A stretch of 18,468 bases of DNA. Origin: Ettlia oleoabundans. Its lineage: Eukaryota > Chlorophyta > Chlorophyceae > Chlamydomonadales. The DNA lies in NCBI GenBank assembly GCA_019693395.1, contig JAAMXP010004242.1, positions 1,118 to 19,585 of the forward strand, written 5' to 3'. Below, piece after piece: positions 17,357-18,468 of this stretch. Each line of letters starts with the position of its first letter. Within the stretch, counting starts at the first letter, position 1. Under the pieces are notes generated by a model. That model was not told the origin of the DNA. It saw only the letters and a list, made by a program, of their open reading frames with translations, and did no database searches. Both the position numbers and the translations under genes were made by a program.

Positions 17357-17878
17357 ATGCCGCATGCTTGTGGAAGTGGGGGAAGGCTCATGCGGAGCTA
17401 GCCACTCACTTTCTAGACACCCTTGTTTGCCGAACTTCACACCAGTACTAGGCACCTCATATCTCCCTTGCGCGAGTGCCACACATACGTTCCCTGCTGC
17501 AGGATATGTGCTGCTGCCAAGCACAATTCTGTCTACTACTTTTGAACTCTTACCTTCTCCTACCCTTTCTATACGCTCTGCTGTCTTGCTTCATCTTCAG
17601 GAGCCTTGTCCTTTTCAAAGGCATCTTGGTGTTCCTCACTCTTGCTAACCTTGCATGAAGCATAATGCCAGCTGCTCAGTATGTGTTGATGCTTGCGCTC
17701 ATTCCTTCCTGCTCCTTCCTCTTTCCCAAGCTGTCATATCTCGCAGCCGCCAACACAGCGCTTTTTTGAATCATGCTAGAAACCTTCCACAGGCACCGAG
17801 TCCGTGTCCATGCAATATCGCTCTGTGGCACCTCAATTGATGCAACCTCCAACAAAACTAACATCCTGCCCATATTCT
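17357..17878 (+). other. Long 3' UTR of the secreted Cys-rich gene
   Basis: About 520 nt between the TAA stop and the TGTAA. The sequence becomes T/C-rich and loses the coding-like base pattern. The first 100 nt remain open in two other frames, so a frameshifted extension of the last exon cannot be excluded. Confidence 0.4.
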
Positions 17879-17883
17879 TGTAA
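17879..17883 (+). terminator. Poly(A) signal TGTAA, secreted Cys-rich gene
   Basis: First TGTAA after the stop at 17354-17356, in A/T-richer sequence (attcttgtaaactg). Confidence 0.5.
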
Positions 17884-18059
17884 ACTGGGGCTAAGCTACT
17901 GCAAAAGGGGCCAAGATGGCATCACCTGACCCCGCCAGCGCTGTTGGCCTCCTTGCTAACAAACACGCCAGCTGGCTATAAACCAAGCCGTGCACAGAAC
18001 TTGCTGCTCTAGCATCGAAAAGAGCTCAGAGGGGTTGCCGCTCTACAGTTCCGCCCCAG

Positions 18060-18330
18060 GTTTGGCCGCCTCATCTGCCGCGCCATTCGCTCTAGATTAC
18101 TGGCTGCCTCATCTGCTGGCACCAGTAGCTCCGAAATCAGCTGGCTACCGCATCTGCCGGCGCCCTGAACTCCGCACTTGGCTGCCTGCCTCATCGGCTG
18201 GTGCCATTAGCTCCAGATTTAGCAGCCTCATCCGCTAACACTATCAGCTCCAGCCGTGGCTCCCACACCTGTTGGCGCTGTTAAGTCCAGAGTTGGCCGC
18301 CGGCCTCATCAGCTGGCGCCCGACCCAGAC
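18060..18330. repeat. Degenerate tandem repeat, about seven units of 37-42 bp
   Basis: Recurring pattern of the form tggctgcctcatctgctggc followed by rccagtagctccgaaat, starting near 18061, 18101, 18141, 18180, 18222, 18258 and 18295. Units differ by substitutions and small indels. Open frames cross it on both strands but change composition unit by unit, so I do not call it coding, except that its last unit may include the end of the exon at 18418-18309. Confidence 0.65.
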
Positions 18331-18418
18331 GGAGCGGGTGGGGGTGTGCTCTGCAGTGTTTTCAGGCGCTTGACGACCCAGTGTATCTGCTGGAACACGT
18401 TGGGCCTGCAGGCAGCCA
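18309..18418 (-). CDS. Possible 3'-terminal exon of a minus-strand gene (partial)
   Basis: After an acceptor-like cctctgcag ending at 18419, a 110-nt stretch (phase 1 entry) reads 35 residues including AACRPNVFQQIHWVVKRLKT and a Pro/Ser/Gly tail, stop TGA at 18311-18309. Composition is coding-like, but no family is recognised. On the opposite strand 18365-18428 also looks like an internal exon (ttttcag acceptor, ALDDPVYLLEHVG, donor GTGTGT), so strand is uncertain. Confidence 0.3.
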
Positions 18419-18445
18419 CTGCAGAGGTGTGTGATTACCTCGGGG

Positions 18446-18468
18446 GAGGGGTGGTGGTGGTGGTGGGT
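18446..18468. repeat. (GGT)n simple repeat at window end
   Basis: ggaggggtggtggtggtgg continuing to the last base; probably runs past the window. Confidence 0.7.

Noticed and set aside
16872..17648. 258-codon open frame on the + strand
   Set aside because: Crosses introns and the last exon of the secreted gene in another frame and runs into UTR-like sequence. Kept only as part of the alternative-frame finding for exon 6.
1..18468. tRNA, rRNA, CRISPR, transposon or retroelement
   Set aside because: No cloverleaf-like stretch, array of spaced repeats, transposase, reverse transcriptase or terminal repeats seen by reading; a tool search could still find short decayed elements.

Overview
This window looks like nuclear DNA of a GC-rich green alga, most like the Chlorella group (Trebouxiophyceae). 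The signs are many short GT-AG introns of about 165-330 nt with acceptors of the tgcag type, strong G/C preference at third codon positions, TGTAA poly(A) signals (the chlorophyte signal) after several genes, and plant/algal gene families: a hybrid-kinase type receiver domain, F-box/LRR proteins and secreted Cys-rich proteins. I see no bacterial, organellar or viral features. All gene models were built by hand from splice sites, reading phase and paralogue comparison. Homology to named species is inference.

Layout. 1-1404 (+): 3' end of a multi-exon gene with a complete C-terminal response-regulator receiver domain. About 1550-3290: intergenic, no supported gene. 3292-3948 (+): two-exon gene for a small secreted eight-cysteine protein. 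4946-4129 (-): two LRR exons without their own start, running tail-to-tail into the previous gene. 7655-5195 (-): a five-exon F-box/LRR gene that is intact except for one in-frame TGA. 10474-8184 (-): a seven-exon gene for a secreted, modular Cys-rich protein with repeated CGxxGxxCC modules and also one in-frame TGA. 13420-11296 (-): a second F-box/LRR copy broken by frameshifts and a stop. 14770-14009 (-): a third, more decayed copy. 14888-17356 (+): a seven-exon gene for another secreted Cys-rich protein. 18060-18330: a degenerate tandem repeat, then a possible terminal exon of a further gene.

Two themes stand out. First, a minus-strand tandem array of F-box/LRR genes shows graded decay from nearly intact to fragment; the shared exon boundaries and phases allow lesion-by-lesion comparison. 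Second, three genes for secreted Cys-rich proteins lie within 14 kb, one of them between F-box copies. The modular one has an in-frame pair of duplicated 3' splice sites 90 nt apart and a TGA exactly where a sister module has cysteine. Two introns of the secreted-protein genes carry minisatellites that abut or contain the splice site.
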